From Lactobacillus agrestimuris (GTDB taxonomy: Bacteria > Bacillota > Bacilli > Lactobacillales > Lactobacillaceae), in NCBI RefSeq assembly GCF_943193025.1, contig NZ_CALPCQ010000019.1, forward strand, positions 1 to 35,464: DNA of 35,464 nucleotides. The letters are read 5' to 3'. The position numbers were made by a program, and so were the translations under genes. How positions within the stretch are numbered: position 1 is the stretch's first letter; each line of letters opens with the position of its first letter. Below the pieces are notes generated by a model that did no database searches, had not been told where the DNA came from, and worked only from the letters and a program-made list of their open reading frames with translations. Positions 1 to 9,298 of this stretch are shown piece by piece.

Positions 1-77
1 TCAGCTCGCATAATAGCGAACTGATTAAGCTAATTAATTTATATATTTTAACTGTCTACTTGACTAGGTACGGATCA
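1..77 (-). mobile_element. Partial insertion sequence tip (left copy)
   Basis: Bases 1-77 are the reverse complement of 35375-35451 with only two mismatches, at tip positions 12-13. Read inward-to-outward, the tip begins TGATCCGTACC, with the TG...CA border usual for IS3-like elements. The outermost part forms a hairpin (GCGAGCTGA arm). In the other copy the same hairpin is followed by a T-run, so it is a terminator that would block read-through into the element. The body of the element lies outside the window, so no transposase is visible and the family is inferred. Confidence 0.6.
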
Positions 78-97
78 CACAAACCTACGTGTTTTTT

Positions 98-715
98 CTA
101 TTTATTATAAATGATTACCTTTGTGCCATACGGAACATGATCATGGAGCCACTTTGCATCTTTAATTGATAAACGAACACATCCATGACTAGCTGGCATT
201 TTACCTAATTTCTTAGCCTCAGAAACTATGAATTGATTTGACCACATGTGAGTAGGAACTGAGTGGAATAAGTAAAGTTGACCAATCCAGCCTACTGGAT
301 ATAATGCTTCTGAAAAACGGTATGGATGATAACTATTAGTGTGGTATGTACCCCTTGGAGTTAAACTCTTACCGTTAACTATTCTTCCAGCAGAAGCATA
401 CATAGTGTATAAGACTTTTTTGCCTGAACGGACATAGACTCTATTTCCTAAAATTGATACTCGTAAATTTAAATTTTTCACTTTACGTAAATTAGGATAT
501 GCTTTTTTCTCGCTTGAGTATTTCCAGTAATTTCCACTCACTTTACGCATATCTGCTGGATCAGCATACGGTTGGTACTTGGTTTTCTTTAATTTTGTAG
601 CATTTTGAACTTTATTAGTATTATTTGCTGCATTTACAGTTTCATTTGTATTAAAAATAGAAATAGTTGAACCTATTGCTAATGTAGCAATTAATAACTT
701 GAACTTATTCTTCAT
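98..715 (-). CDS. Secreted L,D-transpeptidase (YkuD fold)
   Basis: A 205-residue exported enzyme predicted to act on peptidoglycan stem peptides, making 3-3 cross-links or attaching proteins to the wall. It has an N-terminal signal peptide (about residues 1-30, basic then hydrophobic, ending near VNA-A). The catalytic YkuD motif SHGCVR lies at 176-181, with Cys179 as nucleophile, His177 beside it, and a supporting His at 151. The domain runs about 85-203; the region before it is a short lysine- and asparagine-rich linker. The start is set by a GAGGAAG ribosome binding site just upstream. Its 3' end lies only about 20 bp from the IS tip, so the gene is intact but its downstream neighbourhood has been altered. 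The wall-polymer substrate cannot be told from sequence. Confidence 0.9.
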   Translation of the reverse strand: MKNKFKLLIATLAIGSTISIFNTNETVNAANNTNKVQNATKLKKTKYQPYADPADMRKVSGNYWKYSSEKKAYPNLRKVKNLNLRVSILGNRVYVRSGKKVLYTMYASAGRIVNGKSLTPRGTYHTNSYHPYRFSEALYPVGWIGQLYLFHSVPTHMWSNQFIVSEAKKLGKMPASHGCVRLSIKDAKWLHDHVPYGTKVIIYNK

Positions 716-777
716 CTAATCTTCCTCGCCTTTAAATAATTTAGCTGGCTGATTAATTTTAACATCATTTCATCAAT

Positions 778-792
778 TTTGTATTTTACAAA
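778..792. promoter_or_regulatory. 15-bp perfect palindrome upstream of the L,D-transpeptidase
   Basis: TTTGTA-TTT-TACAAA is a perfect inverted repeat about 65 bp upstream of the transpeptidase start codon, in the short gap to the proteinase gene. It could be an operator or part of the promoter. No regulator can be assigned. Confidence 0.3.
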
Positions 793-892
793 TTCAACTT
801 TATCTTTTCAGCAAAATAAGATAAGTTATTGCTCTTAAAAGGATCAAATAGGTCTGTAAAATTAAAACTCTTTTCCTAATGCGACAAATTGG

Positions 893-3800
893 TTATTTGA
901 TTTTCAAATCATAAGATCTAATAAATTTACCATTACTAAATTGATAATAAATTTGTCCTTTTTTAGAAATAAACTTACCAGTTAGTAAGACTTGTTTTCC
1001 TTTTTTAATTTGTCCTACAACTTTGAGTTTTTCATTATAAACTTTAGCATTACGCAATACTTTCTTCCACTCTAAGGTATTTGATACACGAACAAACTTG
1101 TTCTTTCCTATTTGATAGAATTTCTTACCTTTAATTACAACTACTTTTCTATTGCCAAGAACCTGAAGTTGTTTACCCTTCTTGTAAACAATGGCTTTAC
1201 CATGCTTCTTGATTTTAGTACCAAATTGGTTATAAACAAAAGCATTATGAGTTAAAATGATTGTCTTGATATGAGTATTTTCATTAACTTCTGTACTGTT
1301 TATATTATTCTTTTTATCAGTTGAAGTAGTTACTGATCCGCTATTATTGGCTAAACCAGAATTTTCTGTTGATTCAACTGAGAATGTTGGTAAGCTAGAT
1401 TGATCCTTATCATTATTAGCTTTCGAAGTATTTACCTCGTTAGCTGATTTATTTGATTTGAAATCTGATAATCCTTGATTTTCTTTTGATTCTTGTTTTT
1501 GATCGTTACTATCAGGATTAGTAGCGGACTTATTCTCATCCTTAGAATTTTGTTCTTGGTTATCGGTTTTTGTAGATTCCTTTTGATCTCCAGGATTATT
1601 CTCTGAAAGATTTACTTCCTTATTACTATCATCAGAGGCTTTAGTTGATGGATCAACATAATGAGGATCAAAGTGAACGATTAACCTCTTTTCAACCTTA
1701 TTTCCAACAGCATCAACAACTTGAACTGTAAATACATGAGTTGTCTTTTGGCCATTTTCATCATCTAATTGTTCATTTAAATTGAAATCATATTTACCAT
1801 AAGTATTTGGTGTCCTTTGATTTGGATCATCATATAATCCTGGAATAAAGTTGTAACCTGCATTACCAAATTGAGTGAAAATGTTATCTCCATTTACTGT
1901 AACGGCATAACTATCAAGATTATCATTTGCAGTACCTGAGATCTTAAAGTTTGGATCTGCAGTAGTGATTTCAATTGAATTGTTAGAATCTGGAACTTGA
2001 TCTAAATGAAGAGTTGGTAAGACGGTATCCAAAATTAGAGTTAGAGCTCCGCGAGTTACCTTTCCATCATTAGTCATGTATTTGTATGCCACTGATCTAG
2101 TAGCTGTTGGATTAATCTTAAAGGTTACTTTAAAATGACCATTATTACTGATATCAGCTTGGTTTTCAGGAGCATCTTCATATGGACTATCTGCAAGGAA
2201 AGTTAAGCTGATTACTTTATCATCAACGTTACCTGTTAAAGTAAATTCATGAGTTTCTAGATTATAGTAACCATTTTCTACAGCTTCCGCTCCCACAGTT
2301 GCAGTATTATTATCACTTAAATAATCAAACTTGATATTCGGACTAGCATCTGTAGGTGCTGAATATGGAGGATAATAACCTGGCCCAAAGTCTTTTGAAT
2401 CTGCAGCTTCATCTGTCATTTCAACACCTAATTGATCTCGAGAACTATAAACTTTAGATTTAGCATCTTTGTCAAAGTAAACACCGATATAGTTTTCATC
2501 CTTGATTGCTTTTGAATCAGTTACTTGTCTATCATTAAACGTTGGACCATCAATTTCTGTCCATCCCTGAAGCAAGGCTCTAGCAAAAATTCCACTTTTA
2601 TCATCTTTATTGATACTAGTTTTAACATGGAATGTTGCTACACCGTCTTTTACTTCGCCAGTGTAAATCTCACCAGTAAAGTAATCTTTAGCAAATGCCT
2701 TTACATTATCACCTTTTGTAACTGCCGCTTGGACGACGATATCGTCTGGATTATTTCCAAAGATTGAGTATATAGCTGGGCCAAAATGCTTTTCTTCTCC
2801 ATCGACATGTTGCCATGCAAATTTGGCCTTTGGAGTAAAGTTCTTGAATGTTTTTACTACATTCTTACCTGCATCATCTGTAGAAAATACTAATGTTTGT
2901 TCCCCTTCGGTATCAACAGGGAGAACAAATTGTCCATTAGCATCTACTTGAACCAATTTTCCATTTACAAAGAAATCAGCAGTTGCACTTCCTTTAAGAT
3001 CAAATGTGTCATTTTCTGTATGATAATCTTGAGACTTCTTGTTAAATGGTAGACCATTTGTAGCATTCCAAATTGAAACCCCTGGTTTATTTGTCGAACC
3101 GGCAACTTCAATAGTTTTTACTACAGTATTATCTGCAACATCACTTAAAGCAAGAGTTACTAAATTATTTGAACCAGATAAGGCCTTTAGTTGTTCTTCA
3201 GTTAACTCTAAATCAAAATGTCCTTTTGTCTTTGCAGCATTATCAAAGGCAGAGTTTTTATCATTTAATTTAAAGCCAAAAACTTGATCATTAATTGTTA
3301 CAGTAGCGTATGAATAATCCGTAAATCCCGCACCCTTATCTGAGTATTTTCCAGTTAGTGTATGATTACTTCCATTATATTCAACATCTGTTAAAACTGG
3401 TGCAGTTGTATCAATGATTACTGGTGTGTCATTGGTTTGAACCTTCTTCTCACCATCATTATATAAAGTTGCTACAAATCTGTAAGTATAGTTTCCATCA
3501 GGAGCAGCGATCATTTTGCCGGTTTTAGAATCATATAATTTACCATCCCAACCAAATGAGTCGGTATTTGTTGCACCATATCCAAGATCGACGGTCGCAT
3601 TATCACCATCTGAATGATATGACTTTTCAACTCCATGAGAATCAGTTAATACTCTAATAACTTTGCCATTACCATCAAGGATTTCAACTTTAAGGTCCTG
3701 AATATTTTGTTTAAGGTATGCATATGGCTTGATCAGGTCACTCTTATTATCACCATTTGGTGAAAAAGCAACTTTACCACTTTCATATAACTTTGCAACT

Positions 3801-5890
3801 TCTTGCCAGTTATAGTTACCATCAATATTGATTAACTCTTTAAGTGAGTCTTCATCCGCAATTCCTCTAGGATAATTATCTTCATTAACAAAACGATTAC
3901 CTTGAATATCAACCTTTGGATCATTGGCGTTTTGATCAAAAACATCTTCATTTGTCATATCGCCATAAAATGATAAATATGGAACTACTAATGTTGATTG
4001 GTCTTTTGAATTGGTAAACTTTAAGAATCCTTCAACTAATTGATTTTGCTTTAAATTAGTAAGATTCAAAGTATATGTAACCTGTTTCGTTTCATTAGGC
4101 TTTAATGTTATAGCAGCATCACCGTTTACTCTTGCTCCAGCAAGTTGAACATCATGGAAGATTCCAGTATCTTTATCTCTAAATTCAGTAAATCCACCAC
4201 CAAAATCATCAAAATTGTAACTTAATTCATGATCACTTAAATTATGGAAAGTTAAAACAAAGTCAGTTGAATCTCCAACTTTTCTTAAGCTAAGTACACC
4301 TGTTCCATCTGAAGTAGTTACATATGCTTGAGAAGCTGTAGCGGCTCCTACGTTAATTTGACCTGCCCCTTGTCTACGTGGTGAAACAAGAGTTGTATAT
4401 CCATTTTGAACTTGTGGTTGAGCAGTATTTGTTAATAATGCCTTTACAGCCTCTACCAATGCAGCTCCCTTTAATTCAGGATTAGTTTTTTGTAATCTTT
4501 GTTTAACTAAGGCAGCAGCTCCCGCAACAAATGGACTAGCCATTGAAGTACCACTCATAGTTGTGTAAGTATTATTGTTGGCCGTTGAAATCACTTTTGA
4601 ACCGGGTGCCGAAACATCAGGTTTTAATGTATAGTCAGGCAATGGACCCCAAGATGAAAAATCGGCCATATCGCTATTTTCACCTAAACCGGAAGTCTCA
4701 GCTGCGACAGTGATTGCTCCCCTGGCGGCACCCGGGTTAGCAATAGTACTTGAAGAGAATGGTTGATAGTTACCTGCATTTCCTCCTGGGGAGTAATTAT
4801 CTAAATCAGTAATTTGATCAGGATTATCAACTGAAGCCGCATTACCATTATTTGATGCTGAAATTGCTACTACAACACCATGATCGACAGCATATTGAAC
4901 AGCTCTTTGTTCTTGGTTATTTAAATCGGCAATTGAAACACCACCACCAAGAGACATATTGATTACATCTGCTCCAAGATTTACTGCATCATAAATTTCT
5001 TGTGCTATATCAAGGGATGTTGCATTATCACCAAACACTTTGAAATGAAGCAATTGAGCTTCTGGTGCTACACCAATCACATATTCTTTGTCACCATCAG
5101 AATGACCATTGGCTGCAATAATACCAGACACATGCTGACCATGTGGTTCATCATCTGGAGCTTCCATATGTCCATTCTGATTATCTACTGCATTGTATAC
5201 ATATGGAAACTTTTCATCTACATATCTACCATGTCCTAATTTCTTAATTAATTCCTTAACTTGATCTGCAGTTAATTTGGGATCTTTTGGCATATTCAAG
5301 AAATCTTTATGATATACATCAACACCAGAATCAATTACTGCAACTACTGTATGTTCACCCTTATATCCTTGATCCCAAGCTGATTGAACATTTGCTTTAA
5401 TATGGTCTTGATTATTTGCTGGAAGTTCAACACCATTAGCATCTTTTTGACCTGCTTGATCGGCAGTTTGATTATCCGCCTTTACCTCAGATGCATTAGT
5501 GTTTGATTGAGATTCCTTCAAGTCCTGATTATTTGTTGAATTGTTTACCTCTTGAAAATTACTTGTTTTTTGAGTATCTAACTCAGGTTGACCCACATCT
5601 TTATCGGCTTTTCTTTCAACCGCTTGTAAAATTTGATTATTATTTTGATTATTTTCTTGTACAACAGGATCATTAGAACCTTTATCTTGCCCATCCTGTT
5701 GTGCAGCCTTTACATTTTGAGTTGAAAATAAAAGAACAGAACTGGAGGCCAAAGCAATGACAGCTGCACCAGTCCATTTCTTACGTAGCTTACTTAATAA
5801 ACCAATATTATTATTTCCCACTCTATCTAGAGTCTGCCCACTTTTGTAGACAAACTTAAACTGATCATTGTCATGATTAGCCTTATTCAT
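893..5890 (-). CDS. prtP: Cell-envelope subtilisin-type proteinase (lactocepin family) with SLAP C-terminus
   Basis: A 1665-residue surface serine protease of the PrtP/C5a-peptidase type, which cuts proteins outside the cell to feed peptides to Opp transporters. A long signal peptide (about 30-63, ending VKAAQQ) is followed by an Asn/Gln-rich pro-region and then the S8 catalytic domain. Triad: Asp187 (VIDSGVD), His250 (HGQHVSG) and Ser449 (GTSMASP); the oxyanion Asn is 347/348. After it come Fn3-like and repeated beta-sandwich segments to about 1410, a polar low-complexity spacer (about 1415-1540), and a basic C-terminus of about 120 residues with two SLAP-like repeats. There is no LPXTG motif, so attachment is probably non-covalent binding to wall polymer. 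Start chosen on a GGAGGAAA ribosome binding site. The reading frame is complete. Confidence 0.93.
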   Translation of the reverse strand: MNKANHDNDQFKFVYKSGQTLDRVGNNNIGLLSKLRKKWTGAAVIALASSSVLLFSTQNVKAAQQDGQDKGSNDPVVQENNQNNNQILQAVERKADKDVGQPELDTQKTSNFQEVNNSTNNQDLKESQSNTNASEVKADNQTADQAGQKDANGVELPANNQDHIKANVQSAWDQGYKGEHTVVAVIDSGVDVYHKDFLNMPKDPKLTADQVKELIKKLGHGRYVDEKFPYVYNAVDNQNGHMEAPDDEPHGQHVSGIIAANGHSDGDKEYVIGVAPEAQLLHFKVFGDNATSLDIAQEIYDAVNLGADVINMSLGGGVSIADLNNQEQRAVQYAVDHGVVVAISASNNGNAASVDNPDQITDLDNYSPGGNAGNYQPFSSSTIANPGAARGAITVAAETSGLGENSDMADFSSWGPLPDYTLKPDVSAPGSKVISTANNNTYTTMSGTSMASPFVAGAAALVKQRLQKTNPELKGAALVEAVKALLTNTAQPQVQNGYTTLVSPRRQGAGQINVGAATASQAYVTTSDGTGVLSLRKVGDSTDFVLTFHNLSDHELSYNFDDFGGGFTEFRDKDTGIFHDVQLAGARVNGDAAITLKPNETKQVTYTLNLTNLKQNQLVEGFLKFTNSKDQSTLVVPYLSFYGDMTNEDVFDQNANDPKVDIQGNRFVNEDNYPRGIADEDSLKELINIDGNYNWQEVAKLYESGKVAFSPNGDNKSDLIKPYAYLKQNIQDLKVEILDGNGKVIRVLTDSHGVEKSYHSDGDNATVDLGYGATNTDSFGWDGKLYDSKTGKMIAAPDGNYTYRFVATLYNDGEKKVQTNDTPVIIDTTAPVLTDVEYNGSNHTLTGKYSDKGAGFTDYSYATVTINDQVFGFKLNDKNSAFDNAAKTKGHFDLELTEEQLKALSGSNNLVTLALSDVADNTVVKTIEVAGSTNKPGVSIWNATNGLPFNKKSQDYHTENDTFDLKGSATADFFVNGKLVQVDANGQFVLPVDTEGEQTLVFSTDDAGKNVVKTFKNFTPKAKFAWQHVDGEEKHFGPAIYSIFGNNPDDIVVQAAVTKGDNVKAFAKDYFTGEIYTGEVKDGVATFHVKTSINKDDKSGIFARALLQGWTEIDGPTFNDRQVTDSKAIKDENYIGVYFDKDAKSKVYSSRDQLGVEMTDEAADSKDFGPGYYPPYSAPTDASPNIKFDYLSDNNTATVGAEAVENGYYNLETHEFTLTGNVDDKVISLTFLADSPYEDAPENQADISNNGHFKVTFKINPTATRSVAYKYMTNDGKVTRGALTLILDTVLPTLHLDQVPDSNNSIEITTADPNFKISGTANDNLDSYAVTVNGDNIFTQFGNAGYNFIPGLYDDPNQRTPNTYGKYDFNLNEQLDDENGQKTTHVFTVQVVDAVGNKVEKRLIVHFDPHYVDPSTKASDDSNKEVNLSENNPGDQKESTKTDNQEQNSKDENKSATNPDSNDQKQESKENQGLSDFKSNKSANEVNTSKANNDKDQSSLPTFSVESTENSGLANNSGSVTTSTDKKNNINSTEVNENTHIKTIILTHNAFVYNQFGTKIKKHGKAIVYKKGKQLQVLGNRKVVVIKGKKFYQIGKNKFVRVSNTLEWKKVLRNAKVYNEKLKVVGQIKKGKQVLLTGKFISKKGQIYYQFSNGKFIRSYDLKIK

Positions 5891-5931
5891 AAAATTTCCT
5901 CCGCTCTATTTGTTAATCAAAAATTAAATAA

Positions 5932-5957
5932 ATTTAACAAAAATTAAATTTCGTTAA
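5932..5957 (-). other. Predicted 5'-end hairpin in the prtP leader
   Basis: Immediately downstream of the prtP -10, TTTAAC and GTTAAA arms fold into a stem of about 12 bp with few mismatches. A hairpin at the start of a long mRNA is often stabilising; an operator role is equally possible. Confidence 0.3.
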
Positions 5958-5986
5958 ATCATATCACCGTATTTTTTAAGTTTCAA
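5958..5986 (-). promoter_or_regulatory. prtP promoter
   Basis: On the minus strand: TTGAAA (-35, plus 5981-5986), a 17-bp spacer and TATGAT (-10, plus 5958-5963), preceded by TGA as an extended -10. It lies about 70 bp upstream of the proteinase start codon. Confidence 0.65.
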
Positions 5987-6012
5987 CACATTTTTTAAAA
6001 ATATTTAATAGA

Positions 6013-6040
6013 TTTTCAAAAAAATAAATTGGTCTATGAT
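6013..6040 (+). promoter_or_regulatory. Possible promoter of the secreted protein gene
   Basis: TTTTCA, a 16-bp spacer and TATGAT lie about 50 bp upstream of the start codon of the gene at 6089. The -35 is weak, so this is tentative. Confidence 0.35.
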
Positions 6041-6088
6041 AAAATAAATTTCATGACATAACAGATTTTTGATTACGGAGGTTATAAG

Positions 6089-6850
6089 ATGAAAATCAAA
6101 AAAGTTTTGATGGGAATGGTAGCAGGTGCCTCATTGTTAGTTGGTGCTTCAACTATTTCAAGCAATAATGTTGTTAAGGCTGAAAGTGTAGAAACTATTT
6201 ACAATCGTGCCAACAAAACCAAAATGCATAGTTACCATATCAAGCAAGAGATGACTATGTCAGCTAAAGGTAAGAAGAGACATATTAAACAAAATATGTT
6301 CTTTAATGTTAAGACCAGCGTGGCTAAGGCTACTAATACTGATGGTAAGACAACTGTTCATATGTGGATGAACAATAAATATGAATATGTCAAAGTAAAA
6401 AATCATTGGTATAAAATGAAATTACCAGTGAATTTAAAACAAACAATGAAACAAGCTAAGAGTTTGAGCAAGTCTATGAAAGGCTCATTCTTAGGTTTAA
6501 ACGATAATTTAATTAAGAATGCTACTCTTTCTACTTCAGGTAATAATTACGTTTTGAGTATTGCAAATAACTCAGTTACAAATAATCAAATGATTAACGT
6601 AATTACCAATGTCACAAAAGATTTAGGTTTTGATTCAGATCTCTTAGAAAACACAAAAATTACTAATCTAACTTTTACTGAAATTGTTAATAAGAAAACT
6701 AAGAACTTAAAGAAAATCAACACAACAGTAAGTTACAACATTGGTAACATGATCAATACAAAGACTACTCAAAGTATAGATGGAATTAACAAGTATAATA
6801 ATTTAAAGGTTCCTAAGAGCATTGTTAAACATGCTAAGTTAATTAAATAA
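6089..6850 (+). CDS. Secreted protein of unknown function, LppX/LolA-like shape (DUF6612 type)
   Basis: A 253-residue exported protein. The signal peptide ends at about residue 31 (VVKA-E) and has no lipobox Cys, so it is released or held by charge. The mature part is very rich in Lys, Asn and Thr. It alternates short strands of the kind seen in secreted MSMEG/LppX-like and DUF6612 families, which fold as an open beta-barrel that may hold a lipid or hydrophobic ligand. That family link is from overall pattern only. A good GGAGG ribosome binding site sits 9 bp before the ATG. It is transcribed alone, diverging from prtP, and ends at a strong bidirectional terminator. No catalytic motif is visible. 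Confidence 0.7.
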   Translation: MKIKKVLMGMVAGASLLVGASTISSNNVVKAESVETIYNRANKTKMHSYHIKQEMTMSAKGKKRHIKQNMFFNVKTSVAKATNTDGKTTVHMWMNNKYEYVKVKNHWYKMKLPVNLKQTMKQAKSLSKSMKGSFLGLNDNLIKNATLSTSGNNYVLSIANNSVTNNQMINVITNVTKDLGFDSDLLENTKITNLTFTEIVNKKTKNLKKINTTVSYNIGNMINTKTTQSIDGINKYNNLKVPKSIVKHAKLIK

Positions 6851-6856
6851 ACCAAG

Positions 6857-6905
6857 CGAAAAAAGAAGCAATCTTGTTCAGTTTTGACAAGATTGCTTCT
6901 TTTTT
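6857..6905. terminator. Bidirectional rho-independent terminator
   Basis: A 14-bp stem (AGAAGCAATCTTGT and its complement, 6864-6877 and 6887-6900) with T-runs on both strands. It serves the plus-strand secreted protein and the converging minus-strand DUF4931 gene. Confidence 0.9.
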
Positions 6906-6917
6906 ATGTTCAATTTT

Positions 6918-7721
6918 CTAAAATACGATACCACCATTAACGAAGCCCTTTAATCGCTCCGCCTCCCACTTCAATGTATCTGAATCATCAACTTGTGAGA
7001 TTTTGTAACCAACAAAATATGGTGAAGCGTAAAAACGTGGAATTATCTTACAACATGTTCCTTCCCCATCATTAATTGGATAAAAGAATAGATTATATGA
7101 ATCCACACCATGTGATAAGACTGAGCGGACATATTGTGCGCCTTTTTGAATTAAATCGGCCCAAGTATTTAGATTTTTATTGTCATGAGTAAGTATATTT
7201 ACTTCCTGGTATCCTTGAACTGGACGTGACGATAAATTCATTTCAACTGAACCAGATCTCCCTACTTCAAATCCTTTGAAATTATCTGCTCCAATATCGT
7301 GATAACCATCTTTATTGTATAAACCAACAATCTGCATATGTGGGTGGGTTAATGACCCATCTGACTTTGGTCCAAAGTTTTTATACCAGAGAACACTCTT
7401 ATATTTGCCCGAATTATTCATTTCTTGGAAGCATTTCAAACCAAACTTCATTAATTCTTGATTATCTTCGCGTGTATAAGTTGAAATATCCCCTTGATGG
7501 TCACTAGATTCGATCAAGATAGTTTGATCCGTATCCTTTAAGGTTGGATATTTATTTTTTAACCAAATCTTGTCTCCATCCTTTTCAAAAACGTTAACTA
7601 AATGTTGGACATCACAGAAAGGACAACCTGCACTTTGGTTTCCTTGACGATTGCCAAAATCATAATCATACGGCTTACGTTTTCCAATTGCATATTCATA
7701 GACCAAAGGATTTTTATCCAT
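6918..7721 (-). CDS. DUF4931 protein, GalT/HIT-superfamily nucleotidyltransferase-like
   Basis: A 267-residue cytosolic protein with the hallmarks of the galactose-1-phosphate uridylyltransferase branch of the HIT superfamily. A CPFC zinc-type motif lies at 33-36, and NFGPKSDGSLTHPHMQ at 115-130 holds the His126-Pro-His128-x-Gln130 active-site triad. In GalT the second His carries the UMP intermediate, so a nucleotidyl transfer or phosphorylase reaction is likely. It is shorter than true GalT (about 350-490 residues) and has no gal genes nearby, so the substrate is unknown. A separate zinc-like Cys pair is seen at 223-224 (GTCCKIIPR). Single gene, diverging from the binding-protein gene at 7887 and sharing a terminator with the gene at 6089. 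Confidence 0.8.
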   Translation of the reverse strand: MDKNPLVYEYAIGKRKPYDYDFGNRQGNQSAGCPFCDVQHLVNVFEKDGDKIWLKNKYPTLKDTDQTILIESSDHQGDISTYTREDNQELMKFGLKCFQEMNNSGKYKSVLWYKNFGPKSDGSLTHPHMQIVGLYNKDGYHDIGADNFKGFEVGRSGSVEMNLSSRPVQGYQEVNILTHDNKNLNTWADLIQKGAQYVRSVLSHGVDSYNLFFYPINDGEGTCCKIIPRFYASPYFVGYKISQVDDSDTLKWEAERLKGFVNGGIVF

Positions 7722-7886
7722 TATTTTCTCACCTGTTCATAATTAAGTAATAATTCCATTATTTATATTAGATTTACCAATTTTCTTTGTCAATCACGAA
7801 TATTATAATATTTAAATTTTTAATAGTACGCATATTGTGATAAACTTGTTTTGTAATTAATCTAATTTATTGAAAAAGGGAGTATT

Positions 7887-9188
7887 ATGAAATTCTACAA
7901 AAAATTAGCTGTTACAAGTGCAATCGCCTTGGCCATATTAGGCTTAAGTGCTTGCTCAAATACAAATTCTAAATCTTCTTCGGACCAGAAGATTCCAACT
8001 AAGATTGATAAGAAGACCACTGTTACCTTCTGGTATTCATTAACTGGTAATGCTCAAAACAGTCTTCAAAAGTTAACTAAAGATTTCGAAAAGGAAAATC
8101 CGAATATTACTATTAAACTTCAAAGTCAGGGTGGAAATTATTCTGATTTACAATCTAAATTAGTAACTGGGATTCAATCCCCAAAGGATCTTCCAACAAT
8201 TACACAAGCATATCCAGGTTGGCTATACAATGCCGCTAAAAATAATATGCTAGTTAATTTAACCCCATACGTTGAAAATAAAGAAATCGGTTGGGGTTCA
8301 TACGCCAAAAGTGATATTAAAAAAGCACTTTGGGATGGTGCTAACATTGATGGAAAGCAATATGGTGTTCCATTTAATAAATCAGTCGAAATTCTATTCT
8401 ACAATAAAACCTTGCTTGATAAATATGGTGTAAAGGTTCCGACTAATATGAGCGAATTAGCTTCTGCTTCTGCAAAAATTTACCGTGAAAGTGGTCATAA
8501 AGTTCGCGGTACGGGCTTTGATGCATTAAATAATTACTACATGATGCAAATGAAAGAAGTTTATGGTAAAGACTTCAACAAGAATTTAGATTTTGATTCA
8601 AAAGATTCGGTTAAAGCAATTAATTACTATGCTGACGGTGTAAAAGCCGGATACTTCATGCAAGCCGGTACTGAAAAATACATGTCTACCCCATTCAACA
8701 GTGGTAGAGTTGCGATGTTCATTGGTTCAACAGCGAACGAAGCCTACCTTAAGCAAGGTTTGAAAAAAGGCTATACATATGGTGTGGCCGCTCGTCCAAG
8801 TTCAATGAACGTTCAACAAGGTACAGATATTTATATGTTTAATAAAGCAACTGCTATGCAAAAGTCTGCTGCCTTCAAATATCTTAAGTTTTTAACTTCA
8901 AAATCTTCACAACTATACTGGGCACAAAAGACTGGTTATATGCCAGTTAATACTGCAGCAATCAATGATCATCTATATCAAGATGCAAAAGATAGTAAGG
9001 TCCCAGCTATTATTGCCAAGACTTCTAAGAACTTGTATTTCTTGCCTATTACCAAAAATTCAATTTCAGCTTATGACCAAGTCAATGCTAATATGCAAAC
9101 TATTTTAGCTAAGGCCAACAAGAAGCAATCATGGACAAATGATATTAAAGTTGGACAAGACAAGTTATCTTCGGCTTGGAATCAATAA
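7887..9188 (+). CDS. Sugar-type ABC transporter substrate-binding lipoprotein (family 1, UgpB/MalE-like)
   Basis: A 433-residue lipoprotein. The signal peptide ends in the lipobox LSAC, with Cys23 as the lipid-attached residue, followed by a Ser/Asn-rich tether. The mature domain starts with VTFWYSLTG near residue 46, the typical opening of family 1 solute-binding proteins, and has the YGVPFNKSVEILFYNK hinge strand near 160. Such proteins bind sugars, oligosaccharides or glycerol phosphates and hand them to a MalFG-type permease. No permease or ATPase gene is next to it, so it is an orphan that must work with components encoded elsewhere. Ribosome binding site AAGGGAG. It ends at a strong terminator. 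Confidence 0.88.
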   Translation: MKFYKKLAVTSAIALAILGLSACSNTNSKSSSDQKIPTKIDKKTTVTFWYSLTGNAQNSLQKLTKDFEKENPNITIKLQSQGGNYSDLQSKLVTGIQSPKDLPTITQAYPGWLYNAAKNNMLVNLTPYVENKEIGWGSYAKSDIKKALWDGANIDGKQYGVPFNKSVEILFYNKTLLDKYGVKVPTNMSELASASAKIYRESGHKVRGTGFDALNNYYMMQMKEVYGKDFNKNLDFDSKDSVKAINYYADGVKAGYFMQAGTEKYMSTPFNSGRVAMFIGSTANEAYLKQGLKKGYTYGVAARPSSMNVQQGTDIYMFNKATAMQKSAAFKYLKFLTSKSSQLYWAQKTGYMPVNTAAINDHLYQDAKDSKVPAIIAKTSKNLYFLPITKNSISAYDQVNANMQTILAKANKKQSWTNDIKVGQDKLSSAWNQ

Positions 9189-9202
9189 AAATATTTTTAG
9201 CA

Positions 9203-9246
9203 AAAAAACAGCATTCTGTATCAATTTTCTACAGAATGCTGTTTTT
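9203..9246. terminator. Rho-independent terminator (both strands)
   Basis: Stem AAAACAGCATTCTGTA (9205-9220) pairs with 9230-9245. It is flanked by A and T runs, so it can stop the plus-strand lipoprotein transcript and also minus-strand transcripts coming from the small gene at 9297. Confidence 0.9.
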
Positions 9247-9250
9247 TACT

Positions 9251-9298
9251 AAAAAGAAAGAAGATAAACGAAAAGCAGATTGCTTAACCTTTATCTTC
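9251..9298 (-). terminator. Terminator of the 31-codon gene
   Basis: On the minus strand GAAGATAAA (9290-9298) pairs with TTTATCTTC (9260-9268), with an inner AAGCA/TGCTT stem, followed by TTTCTTTTT. The stem overlaps the stop codon of the small ORF. Confidence 0.75.

Noticed and set aside
2525-5239. Several 80-codon plus-strand ORFs inside the proteinase gene
   Set aside because: They lie opposite a clear 1665-codon gene, have no ribosome sites, and their translations resemble nothing.
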